Below are positions 27,420 through 37,270 of a stretch of DNA of 64,000 nt, in pieces; within the stretch, counting starts at the first letter, position 1; each line of letters begins with the position of its first letter. Position numbers and translations under genes: made by a program. The stretch covers positions 37,910 to 101,909 of the forward strand of contig CANHCQ010000012.1 of the NCBI GenBank assembly GCA_947459215.1. The letters run 5' to 3'. The notes below the pieces were generated by a model. The model had not been told where the DNA came from, made no database searches, and worked only from the letters and a program-made list of their open reading frames with translations. This stretch comes from Phycisphaerales bacterium (GTDB lineage: Bacteria; Planctomycetota; Phycisphaerae; Phycisphaerales; UBA1924).

Positions 27420-30400
27420 ATGGCTTCTGCAACCTCGCCTTCCGGTCGTTCGTCTCTTTCGCGTCGCCGGAAGTTTTTATACTACTGGCTACCCGCGCTC
27501 GTGGTCGCGTACACGCTCTTTGGTTTCTTCGCGGTGCCGCTGATCATCCGCAAGGTGATCGTGCCGCAGGTGCAGAAGCGGCTGAACGCGACGATCGCGC
27601 TCGAGCGGGCGTACACCAACCCGTTCTCGTTCTGGCTCACGCTTGAGAAACTCGAGGTCAAGAACTTGGGCGACGAGAAAGTCCTCGCCTTCGATCGCTT
27701 CGACGCGAACTTCCAGGCGCTCGACACCCTCTTCTCCCGCGGCTGGCATTTCGACGCGATCAAGGTCGTTCGTCCGTTCGTGCACGGCCGCATCGAGACC
27801 GACGGGAGCAATAGCTTTGCCACACTCATCAAGCCGACACCGCCGGACCCCAAGGCCAAGCCGGAGGAGCCGCTGAAGAAGATTCCGCGGCTGGTGGTGC
27901 GCGATCTTGCGGTCGAAGGCGGCGAGATCGAGTTCAGGGACTTCTCAACGCCCACGCCCTTTGAGCGCGAGATTCACGGTGCTGCGTTCCGGATCACCAA
28001 CGTCGACACACGACCGGACTACGTGAACCCGATGCGTGTGGAGTTCTCGACCGATGAGGGTGCGCGAATCACGTGGACGGGTTCGTTGCAGGTGAACCCA
28101 TTGACGAGCAAGGGCGAGATTGACGTCGCCGGCATTGTCGCGTCGCGCTGGATGCCTTACGCGATGCGATACACCAACATCGCGCTCGAGGGCGCGAAGG
28201 TGAGCGCCAAGGTTTCGTACGAGTTCGCACCCGCCGCGACGCCGCGGGTGGCCAAGGCACTGGTCTCAACGGCAACAGTCGAGGGGCCCAAACTCGTTGT
28301 CCCGTGGCAGGAGTTGATCAAGGGCCGCGCCGACGCCAGTGCGGAACGGGTGACCGTGACGGACCTCGCAATCGACGCGGACGCCCGCAGCATCGCGATC
28401 GCAAAGATCGGCGTGCAGGGGGGCTCGAGCCTTCTGGAACTCAGTAAGGGCCGCACGGTTCCACAGCGGGTCGGCGATGCATTGCTCAGCGCGGCCCGCG
28501 CCGACGCGCCCCAGGCCGCGCCCGAGCCCAAGTCACGCCAGGACCTCGCCGCCATTCCGTACCCGATCGTGCGGCTGCTCGCTGGCCTCGAACAGCTCAT
28601 CACCGATGTCCAGAACCCCTGGTCGATCGCGCTGGAATCCTTCGATGTCGCCGGCCATGCGCACACATTCGCCGATCTGTCAGCGCCCGAGGCCGTGAAC
28701 GTCTCAACCTCTGACATCACACTCCATGCGGGCCCGACGACAAGCGCTGACCTCTTCAAGTTGCCTTTCACGCTGAAGGCGACGGTGCAAAAGGACGGCA
28801 TCGCGGACATTCAGGGCACGATCGAGCCCATCGCCCGCAAGATCGTCGGCACCATCGACGCAAAGAACGTCAACGCGGCGGCGGCTTCTCCTTACATCCC
28901 CGCCTCGGCACTGGCGCCGCTTCCCCCGGCGCGGCTGGGCAACTCGATGCTCACGCTCGCGGGCGAGTTCCGCGCTGAACTGCCAAAGGATGGCGGTGCG
29001 AAGACCGGCTGGAAGGGCCGCACCGTGATCGCGCCGCTCGCCTTCGAATCAAGTGCGAAGAAGGAAGTGCTGCTTGGTGCCAAGTCGCTGGACATTCAGA
29101 GCGACGCCACGCTGAACACCTCTGCTGCGGCAGACATTGACATCGCGTGGAAGGGCACAATCAAGGGCGACGGTTTCACTGCCGCCGCCCCGCTGCCGCA
29201 AACCGGCGACACCAAGGCCGCGGTCGCAGCGCTCGACGTCGACGGCACGCTGACGCTTCAGCGTGCCAGTAGCGGCGGCGTCCAGATCAGCTACAAGGGT
29301 TCGGCCGAACTCGATGGCGTCAACGCGAGCGCCAGCGATGCGTTCGGGCCGGTCGCCGCGGCGTTCGAGAAGGCGGCGTTCAACGGCGACGTTGCCGTGC
29401 AGGCGACGCCGTCCGACGCCCCGGTGCTCACGCTCCGGGGCGAGGCGAGCGCAAGCGGCGTGAATGCCTCCGCCGAGAATCTCGGCAAGGCCACCGCAGC
29501 CGTTGCGTCCGCGAAGATCGCTTCGTTCGCGCTCGACACCGGCGCGAAGAAGTTCGCCGCCGCTGCGGTCGAGGTTGACGGGCTCGACGTGAAGGCCTCG
29601 CCGCCGATGCTGCCGCCCGAGGGCTTCACCAAGCAGCCGCCGGGCGAGAAGCGTGCGTTCACGCTTGCGGGGTTGCTGCCGTTCGAGATCGCGATCGAGC
29701 GCTTCGGCCTGACCAACGGCCGCATCGAGCTGACCGACGCATCGACGACGCCCCCGACCGTGATCGCGGCCGACGCAATCAGCGTTTCGGCGGCACCGTT
29801 CAACACCGCCGGTGGTTCGCCCGCGGAAGTCAACGTCGCGGCACAAGTCAACAGCAGCGGCAAGTTCGCCCTCTCGGGCACGCTCGACGCCTTCCAGCAG
29901 TCGCCGGGCGCGAACCTGAAGATCGAACTTTCGACCATCCCTGTTCCGCCTTACTCCGGGCCAACGGGTCGTTTCCTTGGCTATCAGATGGCCGACGGCC
30001 GCATGACCACCCGCATCCCGGTGCAGATCGCCGACAACACGATGAAGGGCGAGATCGACTTCGCGTTCGACCGTCTGAAACTCGGCGAGCGGGTGAAGAG
30101 CCAGGACGCGATCGACGCACCGCTGGAGTTGGGCCTCGCGCTGCTCCGCGATTCCAACGATCAGATCAAGAGCAAGATCCCGTTCAGCGGTGATCTCACC
30201 GACCCGAAATTCAGTCTCAGCGGCGTGATCTGGCAGGCCTTCACCGGGCTCTTGGTCAAGGCCGCCACCGCGCCGTTCCAGATCCTCGGCGCGCTCTTCG
30301 GCGGCGGCGATCAGGACCTCTCGCAAATCGCGTTCGATCCGGGTTCTGCCGACCTCGCGCCCGATGCCATCTCCGCGCTCGACGTACTCGCCAAAGGCAT

Positions 30401-30875
30401 GACCGACCGCCCAGGTATCAAGCTGCGTGTGCGCGGCCAGTATGACGAGAAGGCCGACAGCCTGGCACTCAAACGCCAGATGCTCCGCGAGCGCTACGCG
30501 GAGAACGTTCTGGGGAAGGGCAAGCCCGCGAGCGCCCTCACCGAAGCGCAAGTGAAGGAACAGACAATGATCGCGTTCGACGCCCTGCGGCTCGAACAGG
30601 CGACGAAGAAGGGTGAGCAGCCGCCGCCGTCGGTCCGGCGGGTTGGATCCGACGCGGCCGCTCCGCCGCCGGTGGAAGAAATGGAAAAGGCTCTCATCGA
30701 GGCGACCGAGCTTCCGGAAGAACGGATCGCGGACTTGGTGAAGCGTCGCGCGGAAGCTGTCGCGCTGTTCCTGACGAAGGAAAAACAGGTCGATGCGTCC
30801 AGGGTACAGGCCGCGGATCCGGATGCGGAGAAGCGCAAGAGCGACAAACCCAAGGCGGCGTTCGAGATGTTCTGA
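27420..30875 (+). CDS. DUF748 / AsmA-like large envelope protein
   Basis: A 1151-residue protein with a single N-terminal membrane helix (FLYYWLPALVVAYTLFGFFAV) and a very long periplasmic part made of repeated beta-strand units. DUF748 features include LNATIALERAYTNPFSFWLTLEKLEVKN at the start, FDAIKVVRPFVHGRIETDG, and near the end FAFDRLKLGERV and IKSKIPFSGDLTDPKFSLSG. After that comes an OmpA-like stretch (QIAFDPGSADLAPDAISALD). This layout matches AsmA/YhdP-type proteins thought to move phospholipids between the two membranes. The protein is rich in Ala and Lys and has no cysteine motif. It starts 65 bases after the tRNA terminator. The family assignment is good; a transport role is inferred. 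Confidence 0.85.
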   Translation: MASATSPSGRSSLSRRRKFLYYWLPALVVAYTLFGFFAVPLIIRKVIVPQVQKRLNATIALERAYTNPFSFWLTLEKLEVKNLGDEKVLAFDRFDANFQALDTLFSRGWHFDAIKVVRPFVHGRIETDGSNSFATLIKPTPPDPKAKPEEPLKKIPRLVVRDLAVEGGEIEFRDFSTPTPFEREIHGAAFRITNVDTRPDYVNPMRVEFSTDEGARITWTGSLQVNPLTSKGEIDVAGIVASRWMPYAMRYTNIALEGAKVSAKVSYEFAPAATPRVAKALVSTATVEGPKLVVPWQELIKGRADASAERVTVTDLAIDADARSIAIAKIGVQGGSSLLELSKGRTVPQRVGDALLSAARADAPQAAPEPKSRQDLAAIPYPIVRLLAGLEQLITDVQNPWSIALESFDVAGHAHTFADLSAPEAVNVSTSDITLHAGPTTSADLFKLPFTLKATVQKDGIADIQGTIEPIARKIVGTIDAKNVNAAAASPYIPASALAPLPPARLGNSMLTLAGEFRAELPKDGGAKTGWKGRTVIAPLAFESSAKKEVLLGAKSLDIQSDATLNTSAAADIDIAWKGTIKGDGFTAAAPLPQTGDTKAAVAALDVDGTLTLQRASSGGVQISYKGSAELDGVNASASDAFGPVAAAFEKAAFNGDVAVQATPSDAPVLTLRGEASASGVNASAENLGKATAAVASAKIASFALDTGAKKFAAAAVEVDGLDVKASPPMLPPEGFTKQPPGEKRAFTLAGLLPFEIAIERFGLTNGRIELTDASTTPPTVIAADAISVSAAPFNTAGGSPAEVNVAAQVNSSGKFALSGTLDAFQQSPGANLKIELSTIPVPPYSGPTGRFLGYQMADGRMTTRIPVQIADNTMKGEIDFAFDRLKLGERVKSQDAIDAPLELGLALLRDSNDQIKSKIPFSGDLTDPKFSLSGVIWQAFTGLLVKAATAPFQILGALFGGGDQDLSQIAFDPGSADLAPDAISALDVLAKGMTDRPGIKLRVRGQYDEKADSLALKRQMLRERYAENVLGKGKPASALTEAQVKEQTMIAFDALRLEQATKKGEQPPPSVRRVGSDAAAPPPVEEMEKALIEATELPEERIADLVKRRAEAVALFLTKEKQVDASRVQAADPDAEKRKSDKPKAAFEMF

Positions 30876-31075
30876 GCGAGAAATCGTCGGGGCGGGCTCC
30901 ATTTTGGTAATATGTTTCCGATATCCGCGTTGCCCACTGGACAGTCCCGTCGAAGTGTGCGACACTCGGACGGGTCGGTCGGACGCTGGGGAGCACGGGT
31001 GAGGGGTCCGCGGCCAACTCGTGGTTCGTCGTTCGAACGTTGCCTGGATCGCCCCAGGCATGAGGGCAAACTCGG

Positions 31076-32023
31076 ATGGGTGATTTCCTTAGTGCGCTTG
31101 GCTATCTCGCGTTGGGCAGCCGCCTGAGACGTCTGAGCGACGATCTCATGGGTGACGCCGCGCGTTTCTACAAACTTCACGACGTCAGTTTCTCGCCAAA
31201 GTGGTTCGGGCTGTTCCGGCTGCTCATTGAGCAGCCGAATCTGAGCATCGGCGAAGCCGCGAGCCAGCTCGGACTCACGCATCCGGCGATCAGCCAAATG
31301 GCCAAGGAGCTCGCCGAGGTTGGTCTTCTGACGTCCAAGACTGACGCCAAGGACGAACGCCGCCGGACGATCGAGCTTACCAAGAAGGGTCGCGACCTCG
31401 CGGCGAAGATGGAGCCGGTTTGGGCAGCGATCGAAGAGGCCAGCCGCGAGTTGAGCGAAGACGCCGGCCTCGACATCATCGCCAAGCTCGAGAAGCTCGA
31501 GCAGGCCATGCGGGAGCGGCCGATGATCGACCGCATTCAGACCCGTTACCTCTCCCGCGGCCTGCGCCTCGCCGACATCGACGCCAAGACCCGCGACAAT
31601 TTCCGCACCCTCAACCTAGCTTGGCTCGAGAAGAACTTCACCCTCGAGCCCATTGACGAGAAGGTGCTCAAGAACCCCGAGCAGGAGATCGTCTCCAAGG
31701 GCGGCAGCGTCATCATGGCCCTGATGGACAACGAGGCCGTCGGCACGGTAGCGGTGAAGCCGATGACCGACGCACGCTGGGAGTTGATGAAGCTCGCGGT
31801 CGATCCCAAGCACCGCGGCAAGGGCATCGGCGAGCGCCTGACCCGTGAGGCGATGACCCGGGCCCGGAAGCGCGGAGCCAAGACGCTGTATCTCGAGACC
31901 AGCCGCATCCTCGAACCCGCGGTGCGGCTGTACAAGAAGCTCGGCTTCAAGGAGATCGAGCGCCCCGCCGAAACCGAGACGCAGCGCTGCGATCTGTGCA
32001 TGGAGATCAAGCTCGGTAAATAA
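31076..32023 (+). CDS. MarR-type regulator fused to a GNAT acetyltransferase
   Basis: A 315-residue fusion. Residues 1-150 form a winged helix of the MarR kind (WFGLFRLLIEQPNLSIGEAA, LTHPAISQMAKELAEVGLL and a wing with DERRRTIELTKKG). Residues about 175-315 form a GNAT acetyltransferase with motif A in LAVDPKHRGKGIGERLTREA (the R/QxxGxG/A acetyl-CoA loop) and ETSRILEPAVRLYKKLGFKE. MarR-GNAT fusions are known in bacteria. DNA binding controlled by, or coupled to, acetylation is a plausible inference. The start ATG at 31076 was preferred over later Met codons because the N-terminal helix is needed for the dimer. Confidence 0.9.
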   Translation: MGDFLSALGYLALGSRLRRLSDDLMGDAARFYKLHDVSFSPKWFGLFRLLIEQPNLSIGEAASQLGLTHPAISQMAKELAEVGLLTSKTDAKDERRRTIELTKKGRDLAAKMEPVWAAIEEASRELSEDAGLDIIAKLEKLEQAMRERPMIDRIQTRYLSRGLRLADIDAKTRDNFRTLNLAWLEKNFTLEPIDEKVLKNPEQEIVSKGGSVIMALMDNEAVGTVAVKPMTDARWELMKLAVDPKHRGKGIGERLTREAMTRARKRGAKTLYLETSRILEPAVRLYKKLGFKEIERPAETETQRCDLCMEIKLGK

Positions 32024-32040
32024 GTCCGAGGCTTGACGCT

Positions 32041-32724
32041 TTATCGCACGATCAGAATCTGCTCCAGCGATTTGCGTTGAATGTCGGGCACAACGCACCC
32101 GTCGGCGGGATATCCGACGGGCAGCAGCAGGTACGGTCGCTCATGTTCGGGCCGGCCGAGCACTTTGGCCAGGAACCCCATGGGGCTGGGGGTGTGCGTC
32201 AGCGTGACCAGCCCGGCGTGGTGGATGGCGCTGATGAGCATGCCGCAGGCGATGCCGACGCTCTCGTTGACGTAGTAGACCTGCCCGGGCTCGCCCCCAC
32301 CGGCCGGTTCGCTGGCGTCGTCCTTCATCAGCTTGAACACCACGATCAGCCACGGCGCGACGTCTAGGAACTCCTTGTCGGAATCGGTGCCGAGTGGGGC
32401 CAAGTCCGCCAGCCACTGCGGCGTGGCCCGACGCTGGTAGAACTCCCGTTCCTCCGCCTCCGCCGCGAGCCGGATCTCGTGCTTCAGCTTCGGGTCACGC
32501 ACCGCGACGAACCGCCACGGCTGCTTGTTCGCGCCCGACGGCGCGGTTCCCGCGGCGGCGATGCACCAGCGGATGGTTTCCTCGCTGACGGCTTGATCGC
32601 TGAAGAACCGCACGCTGCGGCGCAGCCGCTGTCGCTCGTAGAACGCGCGAGCCGCGGCCTCGGGAGCGAGCCCCGGATTGAACCTCGTCAGCGGCACGCT
32701 CTTGGGTGGTGGAGCCATATGCAC
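32041..32724 (-). CDS. Nitroreductase-family flavoprotein
   Basis: A 227-residue FMN-dependent oxidoreductase of the nitroreductase superfamily. [18 protein letters not shown] and [17 protein letters not shown] (FMN phosphate loop with APSGANxQPW) are diagnostic. They resemble the iodotyrosine-deiodinase-like branch more than Nfs[18 protein letters not shown] closes the fold. The substrate is unknown. It converges on the MarR-GNAT gene (18-base gap). The ATG at 32724 gives six extra residues compared with 32718; both are possible. Confidence 0.9.
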   Translation of the reverse strand: MHMAPPPKSVPLTRFNPGLAPEAAARAFYERQRLRRSVRFFSDQAVSEETIRWCIAAAGTAPSGANKQPWRFVAVRDPKLKHEIRLAAEAEEREFYQRRATPQWLADLAPLGTDSDKEFLDVAPWLIVVFKLMKDDASEPAGGGEPGQVYYVNESVGIACGMLISAIHHAGLVTLTHTPSPMGFLAKVLGRPEHERPYLLLPVGYPADGCVVPDIQRKSLEQILIVR

Positions 32725-32871
32725 AGCCTAGCGGAACGGTTGTCGTCGAACGGGTGTCGTCGAACGGTCTCGCTCGAACACATCGACGGCACGATGTGAT
32801 GCCACCGGCGGCTTCCCGTCTCTGCTAGGCTGCCCGGGGCCAAAGATTGCTGGGAATGCAAGGAGCCCGCC

Positions 32872-33489
32872 ATGCCCGCCACCCCCGCCGCGTTTCAGAC
32901 CGATGAGATCGCCCGCCTCGAGCAAGTCGTGGCCGATGCGAAGACAGCGTTGACCACGGCGTTGCGGGCCCGGCCGCCAGAAGGTGTGCGAAACTACACG
33001 CTCCGTCTCGGGGGCTCGGGCGCGAGCGTGCAGCTCTCGGAGCTGTTCGGCACGTCGCGCGATCTCATTGTGGTGCACAACATGGGGCGATCGTGCGTCT
33101 ACTGCACGCTCTGGGCCGACGGGTTCGCGTCGATGTACAAGCACATTGCGACCCGGGCCGCGTTTGTGCTCACCACGCCCGACGCACCAGACGTCGCCGC
33201 GGCGTTTGCCTCGGCCCGGGAATGGACGTTCCCAGTGATCTCACACGCGGGCACGGCTTTCGCCAAGGACCTTGGCTTTGTCGCGGTGCACGAGAAAGGC
33301 CCGAACGCCGGCAAAGAGGGCTTCATGCCCGGCGTCAGCGCCCTCCGCCGCAACCCCGACGGCACGATCACTCGCACCGGCGCACGCCGGTTCGGGCCTG
33401 GCGACGACTTCTGCGCTGCCTTCCCGATGTTCGACCTGCTGCAAGGCGGCGTCGGCGACTGGCAGCCGAAGTACCACTATCAGTCATGA
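32872..33489 (+). CDS. DUF899 thioredoxin-like protein
   Basis: A 205-residue member of DUF899, a thioredoxin-fold family of unknown function. Its signature is HNMGRSCVYCTLWADGFAS with a CxxC pair (SCVYC), and a second stretch is EWTFPVISHAGTAFAKDLGF. The pair of cysteines could be redox active. AAGGAG six bases before the ATG supports the start. It is followed at once by a 4 x 30-bp palindromic array. Confidence 0.9.
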   Translation: MPATPAAFQTDEIARLEQVVADAKTALTTALRARPPEGVRNYTLRLGGSGASVQLSELFGTSRDLIVVHNMGRSCVYCTLWADGFASMYKHIATRAAFVLTTPDAPDVAAAFASAREWTFPVISHAGTAFAKDLGFVAVHEKGPNAGKEGFMPGVSALRRNPDGTITRTGARRFGPGDDFCAAFPMFDLLQGGVGDWQPKYHYQS

Positions 33490-33490
33490 A

Positions 33491-33610
33491 CCAGTAGGAC
33501 CGGCTTCCAGCCGGTCGTCGCCAGTAGGACCGGCTTCCAGCCGGTCGCCGTCAGCGGGCCTGGCTTCTGGCCGGCCGTTTTCAGCGGAACCAGCCTCCGG
33601 CCGGTCGGCT
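33491..33610. repeat. Four 30-bp tandem units, each with a family A palindrome
   Basis: Units begin at 33491, 33521, 33551 and 33581. The first two differ at only one base in 30 (a T-to-C change near the end); the third and fourth have drifted. Each contains GACCGGCT-TCC-AGCCGGTC or a derivative. The array fills the gap between the stops of the DUF899 gene and pgi (convergent) and could end both transcripts. Confidence 0.9.
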
Positions 33611-35052
33611 TACGCCGAGATCACCCGCGTCGACGCACCGAGCGTGGAATCGACCTGGCTCTTGAAGTTCTCGAAGCCCTTCTTGCCCATGAGGCCGAAA
33701 GTCGCCTGCTTGCCGAGTTCGACGGCGGGCTGGTCGTAGGCGTCGATGTTGAGCAGGAGGCCGGCGTAGCTGGTGGTGATCTCCCACAAGGCGATGAACT
33801 GGCCGACGTGGTAGGCGTCGATCTTGGGGAAGTGGATGGTGTAGTTGGGGCGGCGGCTCTCGACCAGGGCGTACTCGGTGGCGCGCTTCTCGGCGTTGAG
33901 CAGGCCGCTCATGGTGGCACCCTCGAGGTACTTGACGGCGTCGACTCCGAGGCCGGATGGGATGGTCATGTCGCCGTGGACGCCGCGGGCGTGATCGGCA
34001 AACGACTCGACCTCGACAAGGCCGATGACCTTGTCGTTCGGGCCTTCGCGGTAGAGCTGCACCTGGCTGTGCTGGTCGGTGGTGCCGAGGGCCTTGATGG
34101 GCGTGAAGCCAGCGAAGACTGTCTGGCCCTGGAGGTCGACGCGCTTGCCGAGTGACTCGGCCCACAGCTGGCGGTACCAGTCGGCGAGCAGGTAGAGCGC
34201 GTTGCTGTACGGCATCATCACGTGGTTGATCTTGCCCTTGGTCTCGCCGAGTTCGACGAGCAAGTAGGCCAGCATCGCGGCTGGGTTCTGGGCAATGTCC
34301 TCGCGGGAGCAGGCCTTGTCCATGTCCGCGGCGCCGTCGAGCAGAGCATCGATATCGATGCCGGCCATGGCTGCGGAGAACAATCCCACCGGGCTAAGCA
34401 CGCTGAAGCGGCCGCCGACGCCGTCGGGAACGGGCAGCGTTGTGTACCCCTCGCGGTCGCAGATCTGTCGCATCGTGCCCTTGGCGGGGTCGGTGACGGC
34501 GACGATGTTCTGGGCGTAGTTGGTTCCGATCGCCTTGCGCAGCTCGTCGCGGATGATCATGAACTGAGCGGCGGTCTCGGCGGTCTCCCCGGACTTGCTG
34601 ATGACGTTGAAGAGGGTCTTCTGAACACCGCCGTGAGTCTTGCAGAACTCAAGGATCGCGCCGAAGTAGGCGGGGTCGACGTTGTCGACGACGAAGACGC
34701 GGGGCCCGAAACGCTTGGACGAATCGAGCAGGTTGTAGGTCGGAGGATTGAGCGAGCTGTGCAGGGCGATGTTGCCCAGGGCGCTCCCGCCGATGCCGAG
34801 GACAACGAGGTTCTCAAACTTTCCGCGACAGCGTTCGACAGCGTTACGGACGCCCGTGACGTGCTCGCGCCGCATCGGGTCGAACGGCAACTCACGCCAA
34901 CGCTCCCAGCCCTTGCCGCGGGTGGTGGCGAGCTTCTTGGTGTGGGCCGCGATCGCCGCGGCTGCCTCGCTGCCGGGTGCGAGATGGTCAGGGTCGATCC
35001 CGTGTTCGCCGACTCGATCCGCCAGACAGTTCGCATAAGAGAGCTTGAGCAT
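33610..35052 (-). CDS. pgi: Glucose-6-phosphate isomerase
   Basis: Interconverts glucose 6-phosphate and fructose 6-phosphate. The 480-residue product contains VLGIGGSALGNIALHSSL (phosphate-binding), VISKSGETAETAAQFM and, near residue 340, GTTDQHSQVQLYREGP. The start at 35052 (MLKLSYANC) sits divergent to ribF. It is shorter than the E. coli type, as in many bacteria. No odd features apart from the repeat array at its 3' end. Confidence 0.95.
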   Translation of the reverse strand: MLKLSYANCLADRVGEHGIDPDHLAPGSEAAAAIAAHTKKLATTRGKGWERWRELPFDPMRREHVTGVRNAVERCRGKFENLVVLGIGGSALGNIALHSSLNPPTYNLLDSSKRFGPRVFVVDNVDPAYFGAILEFCKTHGGVQKTLFNVISKSGETAETAAQFMIIRDELRKAIGTNYAQNIVAVTDPAKGTMRQICDREGYTTLPVPDGVGGRFSVLSPVGLFSAAMAGIDIDALLDGAADMDKACSREDIAQNPAAMLAYLLVELGETKGKINHVMMPYSNALYLLADWYRQLWAESLGKRVDLQGQTVFAGFTPIKALGTTDQHSQVQLYREGPNDKVIGLVEVESFADHARGVHGDMTIPSGLGVDAVKYLEGATMSGLLNAEKRATEYALVESRRPNYTIHFPKIDAYHVGQFIALWEITTSYAGLLLNIDAYDQPAVELGKQATFGLMGKKGFENFKSQVDSTLGASTRVISA

Positions 35053-35108
35053 GGCCAAGGCTATGCGGGCGGCCGAGCCCGGACCCGGCGGACCCGCTTT
35101 CCCTACGC

Positions 35109-36104
35109 TTGCCCGTGACGGTTCCAACCGCGATCACTATCGGCAACTTTGACGGCGTGCACATCGGCCACGCCGCGCTTGTCGCCCGCGCTCGTCACCA
35201 CGCCGGTGCGACTGGTCGAGTCCTGGCCCTGGCCTTCGACCCCCACCCCCTCACCCGAGTCGCCCCGGCCGCCGCCCCAGCCCGGCTCACTTCGTTCGAC
35301 CACCGGACCGCCCTGCTCCGCGAACTCGGGGCAGACGAGGTGATCCGCTTGCAGCCCAGCGATGAGTTCCTGAACACCTCGCCGCGGGAGTTCATCGAGC
35401 GCGTCGTCTCGACCTATCGCCCCAACGCGATCATCGAGGGTGCGGACTTTCACTTCGGCAAAGGGCGAGCTGGCAACGTCGAAACGCTCCGCCAGCTCGG
35501 ACAGCTCTTGGGCTTTGGCGTGGATGTCGTAAACGCGGTCGGGGTGGCCATCTCCGATCACACAATCGTCCGTGCTTCCAGCACCATGATCCGTTGGCTG
35601 ATCGCACACGGCCGGGTCCGCGACGCCGCAAATCTGCTTGGGCGTTGCTATGAACTGCACGGCAGCGTTGAACGCGGCGACCAGCGCGGGCGCACCATCG
35701 GCTTCCCCACGGCCAATCTTCATCAGACCGGCGACCCGACCAACGCCCTGCTGCTGCCCGCCGATGGCGTGTACGCGTGCGTCGCTCGCCTGCCGCACGG
35801 CGAGCGTCTTCCAGCGGCGGTGAATATCGGCAGCCGCCCGACGTTTCAGGGCGTGGACCGCCGCGTCGAGGCGCACGTCATCGATCCACGCACGGGCTCG
35901 CCTGCATCGGGCCTCGCCGAGTACGGCTGGCCACTGGCACTCGAGTTCGTCGCGTTCGTACGCGATCAGGTTCGCTTCCCGGGCATCGAGGCCCTTCGCC
36001 AGCAGCTTGAACGCGACCGTCGCGCGTGCCTCGCGGCCGCCCGCGATCTGCTAGATTCGCCAACCGCCGCGACGCCCGCGGCCACAGGGGATTGCGCTCG
36101 ATGA
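35109..36104 (+). CDS. ribF: Bifunctional riboflavin kinase / FAD synthetase
   Basis: Makes FMN and then FAD. The 331 residues split into an FAD-synthetase half with TIGNFDGVHIGHAALV (NFDGxHxGH) and FDPHPLTRV, and a C-terminal riboflavin-kinase half with RTIGFPTANL (GFPTAN), ADGVYACVARL, AAVNIGSRPTF and a helical end. The first possible codon is TTG at 35109; a GTG at 35115 two codons later is an alternative. It is divergent from pgi (56-base gap). The stop overlaps the start of the DHH phosphoesterase gene (ATGA). Confidence 0.95.
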   Translation: MPVTVPTAITIGNFDGVHIGHAALVARARHHAGATGRVLALAFDPHPLTRVAPAAAPARLTSFDHRTALLRELGADEVIRLQPSDEFLNTSPREFIERVVSTYRPNAIIEGADFHFGKGRAGNVETLRQLGQLLGFGVDVVNAVGVAISDHTIVRASSTMIRWLIAHGRVRDAANLLGRCYELHGSVERGDQRGRTIGFPTANLHQTGDPTNALLLPADGVYACVARLPHGERLPAAVNIGSRPTFQGVDRRVEAHVIDPRTGSPASGLAEYGWPLALEFVAFVRDQVRFPGIEALRQQLERDRRACLAAARDLLDSPTAATPAATGDCAR

Positions 36105-37246
36105 GTTCCGGCTCGACTTCGTCACCCTCGCCCGCCGCCTCGCCTAAATCCGGGTGGATCGCCACGCCCAGCGCCGACGTGCCCAAACAGATCGCCGCGA
36201 TCGCCGCGTGGCTCGCCGACAAGAACAAGATTGCCGTTCTCACCCACGTCAAGCCCGATGGCGATGCGGTTGGTTCGTCGATCTCGCTGACGCGGGCGCT
36301 GAACCTTGCGCAGAAGAACATCGGAATCGCCGCTCCGTCGCGGGCGCGCGCGTGGTACTTCGGTCCGCGGCCATCGTGGATGAAGCGCATCGTCGGTGAA
36401 ACGCCCGCGACCAACATCGAGACGTTCGACGAGATCGAGCATGAGTCGTGCGACGCGGTCGTCATCGTGGACACCGGTTCGTGGACGCAGCTTGAGATGA
36501 TCAAGCCATGGCTGGAGCAGCAGCGCGGCAAGATCGCGATTGTCGATCACCACGCCCAGGGAGACGCCGACATCACCGAGCGGCGTGTGGTGGACGTTGC
36601 GAGCGCCGCCGCGTGCCAGCCGGTCGCGGAGTTGTGCCGCGTCGTTCTGAACAAGCGCACGCTGCGCGAACTTCCGGTGGAGGTCGCCGAGCCGCTCTAT
36701 CTTGGCCTCGCGACCGACACGGGCTGGTTCAAGCACAGCAACGTGAAGCCGAACGTGATGGAGACCGCGGCGGCGCTGCTCGCCACCGGCGTAGACCACG
36801 CGGCGTTGTACGTGAACATCGAGCAGCGCGAACGCCTGCCCCGCTTGAAACTGCTCGCTCGCGCCCTGGCTTCGCTCGAGCTGCACGACCAGAACCGCAT
36901 CGCAGTGATGTCGCTGACCAAGAAGGACTTTGCCGAGACCGGCGCTCAGCCCGCCGACGCCGGCGGCTTCGCAGATCACTCGCAGACGCTTGAATCAGTC
37001 CTTGTCACCGCCGTGCTGACCGAGGCCGATCCCGGCGAGTTCGGGATGCAGTCTGCGCCGGGCGCGATGCTGACCAAGATCAGCATGCGAAGCAAGGCTG
37101 TCAAGGGCTCGGCCGACGTCAACGCCGCGGCCAAGGAGCTTGGCGGCGGGGGCCATGTCCGTGCGGCGGGGGCCAAGCTCTACGCCGACCTTGCCGCCAC
37201 CAAGGCGAAGGTCCTCGCCGCGATCAATCGCCATTGGGACAAGTAA
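36101..37246 (+). CDS. DHH/DHHA1 phosphoesterase (NrnA-like)
   Basis: A 381-residue DHH-family phosphoesterase of the NrnA/RecJ-like group, which degrade nanoRNAs (2-4 nt) or dephosphorylate pAp, or cleave cyclic dinucleotides. The catalytic motifs are THVKPDGDAVGSS, IVDTGSW, IVDHHAQGD (DHH) and ATDTGWF; the DHHA1 substrate motif is ELGGGGHVRAAGA (GGGHxxAAG). It overlaps ribF by four bases, and ribF-nrnA linkage is common in other bacteria. I cannot tell which of the activities applies. Confidence 0.92.
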   Translation: MSSGSTSSPSPAASPKSGWIATPSADVPKQIAAIAAWLADKNKIAVLTHVKPDGDAVGSSISLTRALNLAQKNIGIAAPSRARAWYFGPRPSWMKRIVGETPATNIETFDEIEHESCDAVVIVDTGSWTQLEMIKPWLEQQRGKIAIVDHHAQGDADITERRVVDVASAAACQPVAELCRVVLNKRTLRELPVEVAEPLYLGLATDTGWFKHSNVKPNVMETAAALLATGVDHAALYVNIEQRERLPRLKLLARALASLELHDQNRIAVMSLTKKDFAETGAQPADAGGFADHSQTLESVLVTAVLTEADPGEFGMQSAPGAMLTKISMRSKAVKGSADVNAAAKELGGGGHVRAAGAKLYADLAATKAKVLAAINRHWDK

Positions 37247-37270
37247 CGCCCCTTCACGAAAGCCGTCACC

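Noticed and set aside
33491..33610. CRISPR-like array
   Set aside because: The 30-bp units are contiguous with no spacers and contain a palindrome each; no cas gene is present.
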